This document shows, piece by piece, positions 40,961-50,900 of a stretch of DNA of 64,000 nt; within the stretch, counting starts at the first letter, position 1, and each line of letters starts with the position of its first letter. Below the pieces are notes generated by a model that was given only the letters and a program-made list of their open reading frames with translations, had not been told where the DNA came from and made no database searches. The translations under genes and the position numbers were made by a program. The stretch is from Haloflavibacter putidus (GTDB lineage: Bacteria; Bacteroidota; Bacteroidia; Flavobacteriales; Flavobacteriaceae): contig NZ_VIAR01000004.1 in NCBI RefSeq assembly GCF_006546625.1, forward strand, positions 186,001-250,000, written 5' to 3'.

Positions 40961-41064
40961 GTCAAAGAGTCAAAGAGTCAAAGAGTCAAAGAGTCAAAGA
41001 GTCAAAGAGTCAAAGAGTCAAAGAGTCAAAGAGTCAAAGAGTCAAAGAGTCAAAGAGTCAAAGA
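40961..41064. repeat. tandem repeat: 13 exact copies of GTCAAAGA
   Basis: The 8 bp unit is repeated 13 times without a mismatch over 104 bp. It lies in the gap between the thiolase stop and the acyl-CoA dehydrogenase start. Perfect identity suggests recent or ongoing slippage. A second small repeat follows at 41083. Confidence 0.97.
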
Positions 41065-41082
41065 ATTTCTTTTTAATTTATT

Positions 41083-41106
41083 ACTGACCACTGACCACTG
41101 ACCACT
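41083..41106. repeat. tandem repeat: three copies of ACTGACC
   Basis: Three exact 7 bp units followed by a partial ACT. They sit 18 bp after the octamer array and 12 bp before the thiolase stop codon. Confidence 0.95.
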
Positions 41107-41118
41107 CATCACTATAAA

Positions 41119-42312
41119 CTACGAGAGAAACTCGTAAACTCCTGCGGCGCCTTGCCCGGTTCCTACGCACATGGTTACCATGGCATATTTATTTTGAAGG
41201 TTGCGTTTTCGCATTTCATCAAAAATCTGAACCGATAGTTTTGCGCCGGTGCAACCCAATGGGTGTCCCATAGCAATTGCTCCTCCGTTCGGGTTTATTT
41301 TTTCCGGATCTAAATCTAAACCGCGTATTACGGCGAGCGATTGCGAAGCAAATGCTTCGTTTAGCTCAATAAGTTCCATTTGGTTTTGCTTTAATCCGGC
41401 CTGCTCTAGTGCTTTTGGTATAGCATGTAAAGGTCCGATACCCATTATTTTTGGTGGTACGCCAACTGGGGCATAACTTACCAAACGAGCTATGGGTTCT
41501 AACTTATGTTCTTTTAAAAATTTCTCACTAACTACCATCGTAAAAGCAGCGCCATCACTGGTTTGTGAAGAATTACCTGCCGTTACGCTGCCGCCTTCGG
41601 CAAATACCGGTCGTAATCGTGATAAAGCTTCTAAAGATGTGTCTTTACGCGGACCTTCGTCTTTATTTACGGTATAGGTTCTTGTTTGTTTTTTATTATT
41701 GTCGTCTACATAAGTCTCGTCTACTTCTATAGGTGCAATTTGATCTTGAAAACGATCTTCGGCTTGCGCTTTTAAAGCTTTTTGATGCGATTTATACGCA
41801 AACTCGTCTTGGTCTTCTCTAGAAACTTCGTATTTATTAGCCACAGCTTCTGCCGTTAGCCCCATTCCCCAATAATAATCTTCGTGTCCTGCTTTAGCAG
41901 TTTTATAATTGGGTACAGCTTTGTATCCGCCCATAGGAATGTAGCTCATACTTTCTGTCCCGCCTGCAATAATGCAATCTGCCATTCCGCTTTGAATTTT
42001 TGCACTGGCAGTAGCTATTGTTTCTAAACCAGAAGCACAATAACGGTTTACCGTCACCCCGGGAACTTTTTCGGTTTCTAAACCCATTAAAGAAATTAAT
42101 CGTCCTACATTGAGGCCTTGTTCTGCTTCAGGCATTGCATTACCTACAATTACATCGTCTATTTTATTTTTGTCAAAATCTGGCAGTTGGTCCATCATAT
42201 ACTTAATGGTTTCTGCCGCCAAATCGTCCGGTCGTTTAAACCTGAAAACACCACGGGGAGCTTTACCCACGGCTGTTCTATATGCTTTTACTATGTATGC
42301 TGTCCTGTTCAT
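41119..42312 (-). CDS. fadA: acetyl-CoA C-acyltransferase (3-ketoacyl-CoA thiolase)
   Basis: This 397 aa thiolase has the nucleophile in NRYCASGLETIATA, the motif NGGAIAMGHPLGCTGAK and the C-terminal catalytic cysteine in MVTMCVGTGQGAAG. Length and motifs are complete. It cleaves 3-ketoacyl-CoA in beta-oxidation. It follows the fadN-like gene, separated from it by the inserted four-helix-bundle gene, and precedes the fadE-like gene. Confidence 0.94.
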   Translation of the reverse strand: MNRTAYIVKAYRTAVGKAPRGVFRFKRPDDLAAETIKYMMDQLPDFDKNKIDDVIVGNAMPEAEQGLNVGRLISLMGLETEKVPGVTVNRYCASGLETIATASAKIQSGMADCIIAGGTESMSYIPMGGYKAVPNYKTAKAGHEDYYWGMGLTAEAVANKYEVSREDQDEFAYKSHQKALKAQAEDRFQDQIAPIEVDETYVDDNNKKQTRTYTVNKDEGPRKDTSLEALSRLRPVFAEGGSVTAGNSSQTSDGAAFTMVVSEKFLKEHKLEPIARLVSYAPVGVPPKIMGIGPLHAIPKALEQAGLKQNQMELIELNEAFASQSLAVIRGLDLDPEKINPNGGAIAMGHPLGCTGAKLSVQIFDEMRKRNLQNKYAMVTMCVGTGQGAAGVYEFLS

Positions 42313-42329
42313 TTTTTAGTATTTAGATA

Positions 42330-42741
42330 TTAGTATTGAGTAATCTGATTGCTCAAATAGCTAAAGATTTTATTAATGCGTAATTCATTTTTTGAATTTC
42401 AGTAACTTCTTTTAAAATGGGCTTAACTAAATCTTCTTTAACCAAGTTTAAATTTTTGGCAAGAATTAATTGCGTATGCAGTTCATAAGCTGAACCGTTT
42501 GCTATGCCCAAAAAGTTCTTAAATTCTCCGTTGGTATTTCTACCTGCACCTTCTGCAATATTAGAGGGTATCGAGATTGCACTTCTTCTTATCTGACTTG
42601 TTAGCCCAAATTTTTCTTCAAGAGGAAAGTTAGTAGAGAGTATGTAAGTTTTCTCAGCAATAATCATTGCTTTTTTCCAAAGTTTTAAATCATTTAGATT
42701 ATGCATAACTTCTGAATTTTTTTCTCAATACTCAATACTAA
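42330..42741. repeat. 13 bp inverted repeat flanking the four-helix-bundle gene
   Basis: TTAGTATTGAGTA (42330-42342) and its exact complement TACTCAATACTAA (42729-42741) bracket the gene at 42353-42706. They lie 11 bp and 22 bp outside it. The arrangement looks like the ends of a small mobile cassette, but no flanking target duplication was identified. Confidence 0.6.
42353..42706 (-). CDS. four-helix-bundle protein, S23/IVP family
   Basis: This 117 aa all-helical protein has the family signature: DLKLWKKAMIIAEKTY, FGLTSQIRRSAISIPSNIAEG, GEFKNFLGIANGSAYEL. S23-type proteins are known from 23S rRNA intervening sequences, and the related Avd protein from diversity-generating retroelements. Neither an rRNA nor a reverse transcriptase is present here. 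It stands between the fadN- and fadA-like genes, flanked by an exact 13 bp inverted repeat, so it appears to be an insertion into an older operon. Its role is unknown. Confidence 0.9.
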   Translation of the reverse strand: MHNLNDLKLWKKAMIIAEKTYILSTNFPLEEKFGLTSQIRRSAISIPSNIAEGAGRNTNGEFKNFLGIANGSAYELHTQLILAKNLNLVKEDLVKPILKEVTEIQKMNYALIKSLAI

Positions 42742-42751
42742 CTGCTCTGTA

Positions 42752-45157
42752 CTAGTTTCTTAGCGGTTTCCCTTTCTGCAACATATGTTGTAAACGTTCT
42801 AAGGTTTTTCTTTCTCCGGTTAAGGATAAGAAAGCTTCACGTTCTAGGTCTAATAAATACTGTTCGCTTACTTCTTGTGCTTCCGATAAATCGCCACCTG
42901 CCATTACGTAGGCTAATTTGTTGGCTATTTTTTTATCGTGATCACTTATGTAGTTACCGGCATTCATTTGATCGGTTCCAACCAAGAAAGCTCCTAATGC
43001 TTGTTTACCAAGTACTTTAATATTATTGCGCATAATTGGTTTGGTATAGCCATTTTCTGCCATTAATAAAGCATGTTGCTTAGCAATGGTGAGCTGTCTG
43101 TCTTTGTTTATCACAACAATATCTTTACCTCTTTGCAAAATATTGGTATCAAAAGCTTCTTCTGCAGAAGTAGACACTTTTGCCATTCCTATGGTTAAGA
43201 AATTTTCGCGCAAGCGGTTTAATTCTACATCGTCTTTTTGATAAGTATCTGCAGCTCTTAAGGTCATTTCTTTAGAACCGCCGCCGCCAGGAATTACGCC
43301 TACGCCAAATTCTACCAAACCTATATAGGTTTCTGCGTGAGCCACAACTTTATCTGCGTGTAACGAAAGTTCGCAGCCGCCACCTAACGTCATATTGTGT
43401 GGCGCAGAAACGGTTGGAATAGAGGAGTAGCGCATACGCATCATCGTATCTTGAAAATACTTGATTGCCATATGTAACTCGTCATATTCTTGCTCTGCCG
43501 CCATCATAAATATCATACCTATATTGGCACCAACAGAGAAATTTTTACCGTTGTTGCAAACTACTAAACCGCGGTATTTTTCTTCGGCTAAGTCTATTGC
43601 TTTGTTAATTCCGTCAAGAACATCGCCACCAATGGCATTCATTTTACTACGGAATTCTAAGTTTAAAATACCGTCTCCTAGATCTTGAATGATTACCCCG
43701 CTATTGCTCCAGACTTCTTTGGTTTCTCTAATGTTATCTAAAACAATAAACTTATCTTGTCCGGGTATTTTAACGTGTTTTTTCTGCTGAAGGTTATAAT
43801 AATAAGTATTACCATCTTTTACGGAATAGAAGCTCTCTACGTTATTTTCAAGCATTTCGTTTACCCACGCCGCAGGTTCATAACCTTCTTTTTTCATCAT
43901 TTCGATGCCTTTCTTCACGCCAATGGCATCCCAAATTTGAAACGGACCGTGTTCCCAGCCAAAACCGGCACGCATACCATCGTCTATTTTATAAAGGTCG
44001 TCTGAAATTTCCGGAATACGATTAGAAACATAAGCAAACAAAGCCGAAAAGTTTTTACGGTAAAATTCACCTGCTTTGTCTTTGCCTTCTATCAATACTT
44101 CAAAACGGTCTTCTACTTTCTCAATAGATTTAGTTTTTTCTAAAGTTCCAAAAGAGGCTTTCTTTTTATCGCGATATTCCATTTTCTCCAAGTCTAACGA
44201 CTTGATAGTACTGGAACCGTCTTTGTTTTTTATTTTTTTATAGAAACCTTGACCGCTTTTGCTTCCGTACCATTCATTATCCATCATGGTTTGTATAAAA
44301 TCCGGAAGTTTAAAAAGCTCGTGTTGTTCATCGTCGGGTACATTTTCATACAAACCGTTGGCCACGTGTACCAAAGTGTCTAAACCAACCACATCTACTG
44401 TGCGGAAGGTAGCCGATTTTTGTCGACCTATTACCGGACCGGTAAGTTTGTCTACTTCTTCTATGGTCATATCCATATCTTTTACCATATGGAAAAGGCT
44501 CATAATACTAAAAATACCAATACGGTTACCAATAAAGGCCGGCGTGTCTTTTGCAACTACTGCATTTTTACCCAAATATTGCTCGCCGTAATCTTTTAAA
44601 AATTCTAAAACATTTTCTGAAGTATCAGGACCCGGGATAATCTCGAATAATCGCAAATAACGTGGCGGATTAAAGAAATGCGTTCCGCAGAAATGCTTTT
44701 TAAAGTCATCACTACGACCTTCGTTCATCTTGGCAATTGGTATACCAGAAGTGTTAGAGGTGATTAAAGTACCTTTTTTACGGTGTTTTTCTAGTTTTGC
44801 AAAAACATCTTTTTTAATGTCTAAACGCTCTACTACCACTTCTATAATCCAATCTACTTCTGATACTTTTTCAATATCGTCTTGCAAATTACCGGTGCTT
44901 ATGCGGTTCGCAAATTTTTTGTGATAAATAGGCGAAGGTTTAGATTTTAAGGCGTCTTGCAGAGAATTGTTTACTATACGGTTACGTACTTCTTTATCTT
45001 CTAGACTAAGACCTTTTTTCTTTTCTTTCTCGTTAAGCTCTCGCGGAACAATATCCAACAGTAAAACCTCTACGCCAATATTGGCGAAATGACAGGCAAT
45101 ACCGCTACCCATAATTCCGGAGCCTATTACTGCTACTTTGTTAATTCTTCTTTTCAT
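42752..45157 (-). CDS. fadN: 3-hydroxyacyl-CoA dehydrogenase / enoyl-CoA hydratase fusion (FadN type)
   Basis: This 801 aa protein has an N-terminal NAD-binding domain (VIGSGIMGSGIACHFANIG), the dehydrogenase helical domain, then a C-terminal enoyl-CoA hydratase/isomerase domain (FSVGANIGMIFMMAAEQEY, GGGCELSLHAD, GVGVIPGGGGSKEM). The order is dehydrogenase first, as in Bacillus FadN and the reverse of E. coli FadB. It catalyses the middle two steps of beta-oxidation. It lies one base after the marR gene and two genes before the fadE-like gene, so the order matches fadNAE. Confidence 0.93.
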   Translation of the reverse strand: MKRRINKVAVIGSGIMGSGIACHFANIGVEVLLLDIVPRELNEKEKKKGLSLEDKEVRNRIVNNSLQDALKSKPSPIYHKKFANRISTGNLQDDIEKVSEVDWIIEVVVERLDIKKDVFAKLEKHRKKGTLITSNTSGIPIAKMNEGRSDDFKKHFCGTHFFNPPRYLRLFEIIPGPDTSENVLEFLKDYGEQYLGKNAVVAKDTPAFIGNRIGIFSIMSLFHMVKDMDMTIEEVDKLTGPVIGRQKSATFRTVDVVGLDTLVHVANGLYENVPDDEQHELFKLPDFIQTMMDNEWYGSKSGQGFYKKIKNKDGSSTIKSLDLEKMEYRDKKKASFGTLEKTKSIEKVEDRFEVLIEGKDKAGEFYRKNFSALFAYVSNRIPEISDDLYKIDDGMRAGFGWEHGPFQIWDAIGVKKGIEMMKKEGYEPAAWVNEMLENNVESFYSVKDGNTYYYNLQQKKHVKIPGQDKFIVLDNIRETKEVWSNSGVIIQDLGDGILNLEFRSKMNAIGGDVLDGINKAIDLAEEKYRGLVVCNNGKNFSVGANIGMIFMMAAEQEYDELHMAIKYFQDTMMRMRYSSIPTVSAPHNMTLGGGCELSLHADKVVAHAETYIGLVEFGVGVIPGGGGSKEMTLRAADTYQKDDVELNRLRENFLTIGMAKVSTSAEEAFDTNILQRGKDIVVINKDRQLTIAKQHALLMAENGYTKPIMRNNIKVLGKQALGAFLVGTDQMNAGNYISDHDKKIANKLAYVMAGGDLSEAQEVSEQYLLDLEREAFLSLTGERKTLERLQHMLQKGKPLRN

Positions 45158-45158
45158 A

Positions 45159-45611
45159 TTACTTTAGCGAAGTTTCTGGTTTATAAATTCTTTTATTATT
45201 AATCATCTCCATTATTGAGTTGGCAACCCTGTGAAAGGTTTTCAGGTCTTCTTCGGGAATTTCTTTTTTTACGGCTTCATCAAATTTTAAAACCACTTCT
45301 TTAGAAAACTCCCGCATTTCCCTACCAAAACTAGTAAGTTGTATAAGTACACTACGGCCGTCTTCAGGATTTCTTTTTCTAGTTATTAAGCCTTTATCTT
45401 CCATAGCACGTAGAGTACGCGAGAGACTAGTGGCTTCCATTCCCATTTTTGGTCCTAAAGATGTTGAAGGCGTGCCTTCTTCAGGGTCTATATTTAATAA
45501 TGTAAAACCGGTTGCCATTGTGCTGCCTTTTTTTCCGGCTTCTTCATTATACATCTTAGATACGGCTATCCACGTAGATCTTAATGTATAATCTATTGTC
45601 TTTTCTCTCAT
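45159..45611 (-). CDS. MarR family transcriptional regulator of the fad operon
   Basis: This 150 aa MarR regulator has the winged helix-turn-helix GPKMGMEATSLSRTLRAMED, then KGLITRKRNPEDGRSVLIQLT with the conserved D-x-R wing. It is first in the operon, one base ahead of the fadN-like gene. A perfect 18 bp palindrome lies just upstream (45647-45664), which is probably its operator. An acyl-CoA or fatty acid ligand is likely by context. Confidence 0.92.
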   Translation of the reverse strand: MREKTIDYTLRSTWIAVSKMYNEEAGKKGSTMATGFTLLNIDPEEGTPSTSLGPKMGMEATSLSRTLRAMEDKGLITRKRNPEDGRSVLIQLTSFGREMREFSKEVVLKFDEAVKKEIPEEDLKTFHRVANSIMEMINNKRIYKPETSLK

Positions 45612-45630
45612 TGCTGAATTTTGATTCTTC

Positions 45631-45638
45631 CAAATATA
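45631..45638 (-). promoter_or_regulatory. -7 promoter box TATATTTG of the marR-fad operon
   Basis: Perfect TAnnTTTG box on the minus strand, 20 bp before the marR ATG. The palindrome at 45647-45664 begins 8 bp further upstream and covers the -33 region. Confidence 0.6.
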
Positions 45639-45646
45639 CTAAAATA

Positions 45647-45664
45647 TATTATGCGCGCATAATA
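45647..45664. promoter_or_regulatory. MarR-type operator palindrome TATTATGCGCGCATAATA
   Basis: An exact 18 bp palindrome with centre GCGC, about 28 bp upstream of the predicted transcription start. Binding here would block RNA polymerase, consistent with autorepression of marR and the fad genes. Confidence 0.65.
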
Positions 45665-45746
45665 AAAACTTTAAAAAAAAGATTAAAATTTAGCTTATTT
45701 AAGTTGTGCTACTGAGAAGTGGACTATTAAAAAAATCGATATAAAA

Positions 45747-45777
45747 AAATGCGTACAATTTAAAACTGCACGCATTT
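45747..45777 (-). terminator. intrinsic terminator of the acyl-CoA ligase gene
   Basis: AAATGCGT (45747-45754) pairs with ACGCATTT (45770-45777) over a 15 nt loop. On the minus strand the stem is followed by TTTTT. It lies 46 bp past the ligase stop codon. Confidence 0.7.
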
Positions 45778-45823
45778 GGTATTTCTTTACGGAAAGGATA
45801 GATCTTTTTACAACTCTTTGTCT

Positions 45824-47602
45824 TTAAAACCTGTTGTAAAGTTTGTTATATAAATCTTCGTGTTTTTCTTTTACCACCTTTCTTTTTACTTTCATAGTAG
45901 GGGTAAGGTGGTCGTTGTCTACCGTCCATTCTACCGGAGTTAGTTCAAAAGTTTTTACCTGTTCCCAATGTCCAAAACGTTCATTATAAAAATCTATTTC
46001 TTCTTGAATTCTATCTCTTACCGAAGTATTTCTAACAATAGCTTCGTTAGATTCTTCTAGCTCTATATTTTTGCGTTTGGCCCATTCTTTAATAAATTCG
46101 AAATTTGGCTGAATTAAAGCTGCCGGCATTTTTTCGCCTTCGCCAACCACCATTACTTGTTCTATAAACCGCGATTGCTTTATGGCGTTTTCAACTTTTT
46201 GGGGCGCCACATATTTGCCGCCAGAAGTTTTAAACATTTCTTTTTTCCTGTCTGTTATAGATAAGAAGCCGTCTTTATCTATATCACCAATATCGCCGGT
46301 ATGCAGATACTCGTCTGTAAAAACATCTTTGGTTTGCTCTTCATCTTTAAAATAACCTATCATTACTTGTGGTCCTGCAACCAGAATTTCGCCGTCGTCT
46401 GCAATTTTTATTTTTGTCTCCGGTATTGGCTTACCTACAGTTCCTATTTTCAAGCCGTTATCACGCATATCGTTTACAGCTATAACGGGAGATGTTTCGG
46501 TTAAACCGTAACCTTCTACTACATTTAACCCGGCGGCATTAAAAATCCGCGCTAAGCGAGGTTGTAAGGCTGCACTGCCAGAAACGATAGCTTGAATGTT
46601 TCCGCCAAGGGCTTCTTGCCATTTAGAAAAGATTAATTTTCGTGCAATTTTTAGCTGAAACTCAAACCACCAACCATTTTTACCGTAAGGTTCGTATTCT
46701 TCTCCCAGAGAAACCGCCCAATAAAATAGTTTTTTCTTTACACCGGTAAGTTCACTGCCTTTGGCTGCAATCTTGTCGTAAACTTTTTCTAAAAGCCTTG
46801 GTACGGCAGACATTACATCTGGTTTTACTTCTTTGAGGTTGTCGCTAATTTTATCTATAGATTCTGCATAATAAATTGTAACCCCGTTATATTGGTATAA
46901 GTAAATAAGCATACGCTCGTAAACATGACAAACCGGTAAAAAGCTCAACGCCAGGTTATCTCCTGGTTCTAAAGGTAATCTGGTAGTACAATTTATTGCG
47001 TTGCTTGCAATATTTTTATGCGATAGCATAACGCCTTTTGGTTTTCCGGTGGTACCGGAAGTATAAATTAAAGTAGCTAAATCGTCTTCTTTAATCGAGT
47101 CTTTAATTTTTTCTACGTCGTCTTGGTTGTCATCGTCTTTCCCTAAATCTAATAATTCTGACCAGTTTTTTGCTCCCTTTAAATCATCAAAAGAATAAAC
47201 GTCTTTTAGTGTTTCTACTTTGTCTTTAATCTTGTTAACTTTATCTAAGACTTCTTTATCAGATACAAAACAGTAAGTAGATTCGCTGTGGTTTAACACA
47301 TATTCATATTCTTCTTCAGAAATTGTGGGATAAATAGGTACGTTTTGCGCCCCTACTTGCAAAATACCAATATCCATTATATTCCATTCAGTACGGTTGC
47401 TGGTAGAAATTACAGCAATTTTATCGTTTGCTTTTACGCCCATTCGCAGTAATGCACGGCTAATCTGGTTAGCCTTATCTATATATTCTTTCGAGGAAGT
47501 CCCAATCCATTCGCCATTATATTTTGTTACCAGTGCTTTTTTAAGATTAAATTTTTCAAGCTGGTAATGAGGAAAGTCGAATAATCGTGTAGGCTCTTTC
47601 AT
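45824..47602 (-). CDS. fadD: long-chain fatty acid-CoA ligase
   Basis: This 592 aa AMP-forming ligase has the nucleotide motif LIYTSGTTGKPKGVMLSH, the acyl-adenylate motif VEGYGLTETSPVI and the C-terminal hinge motif TGDIGDIDKDGFLSITDRKKE with KTSGGKYVAP. Length and features fit the FadD/FAA1 type. It activates fatty acids for the beta-oxidation genes downstream, but a terminator separates it from the marR operon. Confidence 0.93.
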   Translation of the reverse strand: MKEPTRLFDFPHYQLEKFNLKKALVTKYNGEWIGTSSKEYIDKANQISRALLRMGVKANDKIAVISTSNRTEWNIMDIGILQVGAQNVPIYPTISEEEYEYVLNHSESTYCFVSDKEVLDKVNKIKDKVETLKDVYSFDDLKGAKNWSELLDLGKDDDNQDDVEKIKDSIKEDDLATLIYTSGTTGKPKGVMLSHKNIASNAINCTTRLPLEPGDNLALSFLPVCHVYERMLIYLYQYNGVTIYYAESIDKISDNLKEVKPDVMSAVPRLLEKVYDKIAAKGSELTGVKKKLFYWAVSLGEEYEPYGKNGWWFEFQLKIARKLIFSKWQEALGGNIQAIVSGSAALQPRLARIFNAAGLNVVEGYGLTETSPVIAVNDMRDNGLKIGTVGKPIPETKIKIADDGEILVAGPQVMIGYFKDEEQTKDVFTDEYLHTGDIGDIDKDGFLSITDRKKEMFKTSGGKYVAPQKVENAIKQSRFIEQVMVVGEGEKMPAALIQPNFEFIKEWAKRKNIELEESNEAIVRNTSVRDRIQEEIDFYNERFGHWEQVKTFELTPVEWTVDNDHLTPTMKVKRKVVKEKHEDLYNKLYNRF

Positions 47603-47931
47603 AATAAAAAGATGGTGTTAATTTCTATGCAAAATAGGAAATTTACGCTTCTTTTAAAATTAATTTTTACAAAACTCAATTTAAATATCTTAAACTGTAA
47701 CAAGCTTACTAATTACTTTGCTTGTTTTGTGTTGAAAATGATAAAGATAGCAGTAGAAAGTTGGTTTTATGCTATTATAATTTTTTTTGGAAAATAACTT
47801 TACGGAAATTGTAATTTATTGGTATAATTTTTTTCTTGGGATATTAAATTATTCTTATTAAAAAATCCTCGGGAGAAGTAATTTAAAAAACACCGCCCCG
47901 AGAATCGTTATAAGTAAAACAGATTGAAGTT
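47603..47931. other. intergenic region without a gene
   Basis: This 329 bp gap holds the upstream region of fadD, a TTCCGTAAAG copy (47798-47807, minus strand) and the purL terminator (47867-47902). A 61-codon frame at 47612-47797 has no recognisable features and I do not regard it as a gene. No clear TAnnTTTG box for fadD was found. Confidence 0.6.
47867..47902 (-). terminator. intrinsic terminator of purL
   Basis: CTCGGG and CCCGAG form the stem with a long AT-rich loop. On the minus strand it is followed by GGATTTTTTAA. It lies 30 bp past the purL stop. Confidence 0.65.
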
Positions 47932-50900
47932 TTAAGAATTCTCCAACCATTTTCTGGCATTAACAAAAGCCTCTAACCAAGGCGATACTTCGTCTTTTCT
48001 GTCTTTTGGATAATACGGCCAATTCCAGGTAAAAGTAGAGCGTTCTAAATGCGGCATCATAACCAAATGCCTGCCGGTATCATCTGTTAACATAGCGGTA
48101 TTAAAATCGGAGCCATTTGGATTGGCAGGATAATTCTCGTATCCGTATTTCGCCGGAATGTTATATTTTTCTTCCCCGTAAGGAAAACTAAACTTGCCCT
48201 CGCCATGCGCTGCCCAAATTCCTAAACGACTCCCCGAAAGCGAAGAAAGCATAACCGAATTATTGTCCTGAATCTCTACACTGGTAAAATTACATTCAAA
48301 TTTATGCGAATCGTTGTGCAGCATTTCCGGTTTTTGCTGGTGATTCGGGTTTATTAAACCTAATTCTATAAACAATTGGCAGCCATTACAAACGCCTAAA
48401 GACAAAGTATCTTCTCTGTTAAAAAAGTCTTTAAGAGCCTTATTAGCTTTTTGATTGTATAAAAACGCACCTGCCCAACCTTTGGCACTTCCTAAAACAT
48501 CTGAGTTAGAAAAACCGCCTACAGCCGCAATAAACTGAATGTCTTCGAGGGTTTCGCGACCGGTAATTAAATCGGTCATATGTACGTCTTTTACCTCAAA
48601 ACCGGCCAAGTGCATAGCGCGCGCCATCTCGCGTTCTGAGTTAGAACCTTTTTCCCTAATTATTGCCGCTTTAATTTTTGTTTTCCCGCTGTCTATTTTT
48701 GGTAACTTTCCGTCAAAACTCTCCGGAAATCTATAATTTAAAGGCTGTTTTTTATAGTTTTCAAAACGTTCTTTGGCTTTTTGTTCGCCGCTTTGTTCTT
48801 GGTCTAGCAAATAAGAAGTTGTATACCAAAGGTCGCGGTATTTAGCTACATCAAACTCCAAATTTGTTTCATAATTGCGTACTTGTAAAGTTCCGGAAGT
48901 GTTAACTTTTCCAATTTTATGGAAGTTGATATTCTTTGTCTTTAAGATTTCTTCTGCCAAAGTATCTTTGGCCTGAAAAACAATTCCGCAGTTTTCATTA
49001 AATAAAGCCTTTACGGAATCTTTTTCTTCTAGCGAAGATAAATCTATTTCGGCACCAATATTTGTATTGGCAAAACACATTTCGAGTAAGCTGGTAATCA
49101 ATCCGCCCGAAGCGATATCATGTCCTGCAACAATTTGCTCTTGTTTAATAAGCTCCTGAATAGCCTCAAAACTATTTTTAAAATTTTCTACATCTTTAAT
49201 CGTAGGCGTTTCTGTACCTATTTTATTTAAAATTTGCCCAAAAGAAGAGCCACCAAGTTTAAATTTATCTGCAGATAAATTAAGGTAATAAATTGCACCT
49301 TTAGAATTTTCCGATTGAAAAACCGGCTCTACCACTTGTTTAATATTGTTACACGTGGCTGCAGCCGAAACAATTACCGTTCCCGGCGCAATAACTTCTG
49401 TGTCTTTATATTTTTGCTTCATCGATAAAGAATCTTTACCGGTTGGCACGTTAATTCCTAAATCTATAGCAAAGTTAGATAAAGCTTCCACAGCTTCGTA
49501 TAACCTGGCATCTTCGCCCGGATTGTTGCAAGGCCACATCCAGTTGGCAGATAAAGAAACAGCTTGCATGCCGTTTTCTAAAGGTGCCCAAATAATATTG
49601 CTCAAAGCTTCTGCAACCGAGTTGCGAGAACCGGCTGCTGCATCTATCAAAGCCGAAATAGGCGAGTGGCCAATGCTGGTTGCTATACCGTTTTTGCCGT
49701 TATAATCTAAAGCCATAACGCCAACATTATTAAGTGGCAATTGCAAGGCACCAAGAGATTGTTGCTTTGCAACACGACCACTTACACAACGATCTACTTT
49801 GTTGGTAAGCCAATCTTTACAAGCCACAGCTTCCAATTGTAAAACTTGTTCTACATAATCATAAATTTTAGCCGAATCGTATTCTAAATCTTTATAGGTA
49901 CGCGACACTTTCGTATCGCTCATAATAGTGGTTGGCGAACTGCCAAACATATCTTCCAGCGCAAAATTCATTGGGGTTTCGCCGGTTTTTTGGTGCTTAA
50001 AAATAAAATTATTGTCGTCTGTTACACGACCAACATCGTAGAGCGGCGAGCGTTCACGTTTTGCAATTTTTTCTAAGTTACTTAAATGTTTCGGAGCAAT
50101 TAATAACCCCATACGTTCTTGCGACTCGTTCCCAATAATTTCCTTAGCGGAAAGGGTTGGATCGCCTACCGGTAATTTATCTAAAGCAATATTACCGCCG
50201 GTATCTTCTACCAACTCGCTTAAACAGTTTAAATGTCCTCCTGCGCCGTGGTCGTGTATAGAAATAATAGGATTATCATCGCTTTCTACCATCCCGCGAA
50301 TAGCGTTGGCTGCGCGTTTTTGCATTTCCGGATTAGAACGCTGCACGGCGTTTAACTCTAAACCACTGGCAAATTCTCCGGTATCTGCAGAAGAAACTGC
50401 TGCGCCGCCCATCCCAATACGATAATTTTCTCCTCCTAGAACTATAATTCGGTCGTCTTTTTTGGGTACTTCTTTTATAGCGTCTTTTGCTTTTGCATAA
50501 CCAATTCCGCCGGCGAGCATAATAGATTTATCATAACCTAATAAACGATTATCTTCGTCGTGCTCAAAAGTTAATACAGAACCGGTAATAAGTGGTTGTC
50601 CAAATTTGTTTCCAAAGTCAGAAGCGCCATTAGAGGCTTTTATTAAAATTTCCATAGGGGTTTGGTACAACCATTCTCTTTCTTTAATGGCATTTTCCCA
50701 AGGATTTTTATTTAAACGCGAATAGCCGGTCATATAAACTGCAGTTCCGGCCAAAGGCAAAGAACCTTTTCCGCCGGCAAGTCTATCGCGTATTTCGCCA
50801 CCGCTACCGGTTGCAGCGCCGTTAAAAGGTTCTACAGTCGTAGGGAAATTGTGTGTTTCTGCTTTTAAGGAAATTACAGACTCAAAATCTTTGTTTTGGT

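Noticed and set aside
40961-41064. CRISPR array
   Set aside because: The units are directly adjacent identical octamers without spacers, and no cas gene is present.
42353-42706. Diversity-generating retroelement accessory protein or rRNA intervening sequence
   Set aside because: The family is right, but no reverse transcriptase, variable repeat or rRNA lies near it.
47612-47797. 61-codon gene upstream of fadD
   Set aside because: The frame is compositionally poor, has no recognisable motif or promoter, and lies in an AT-rich gap.
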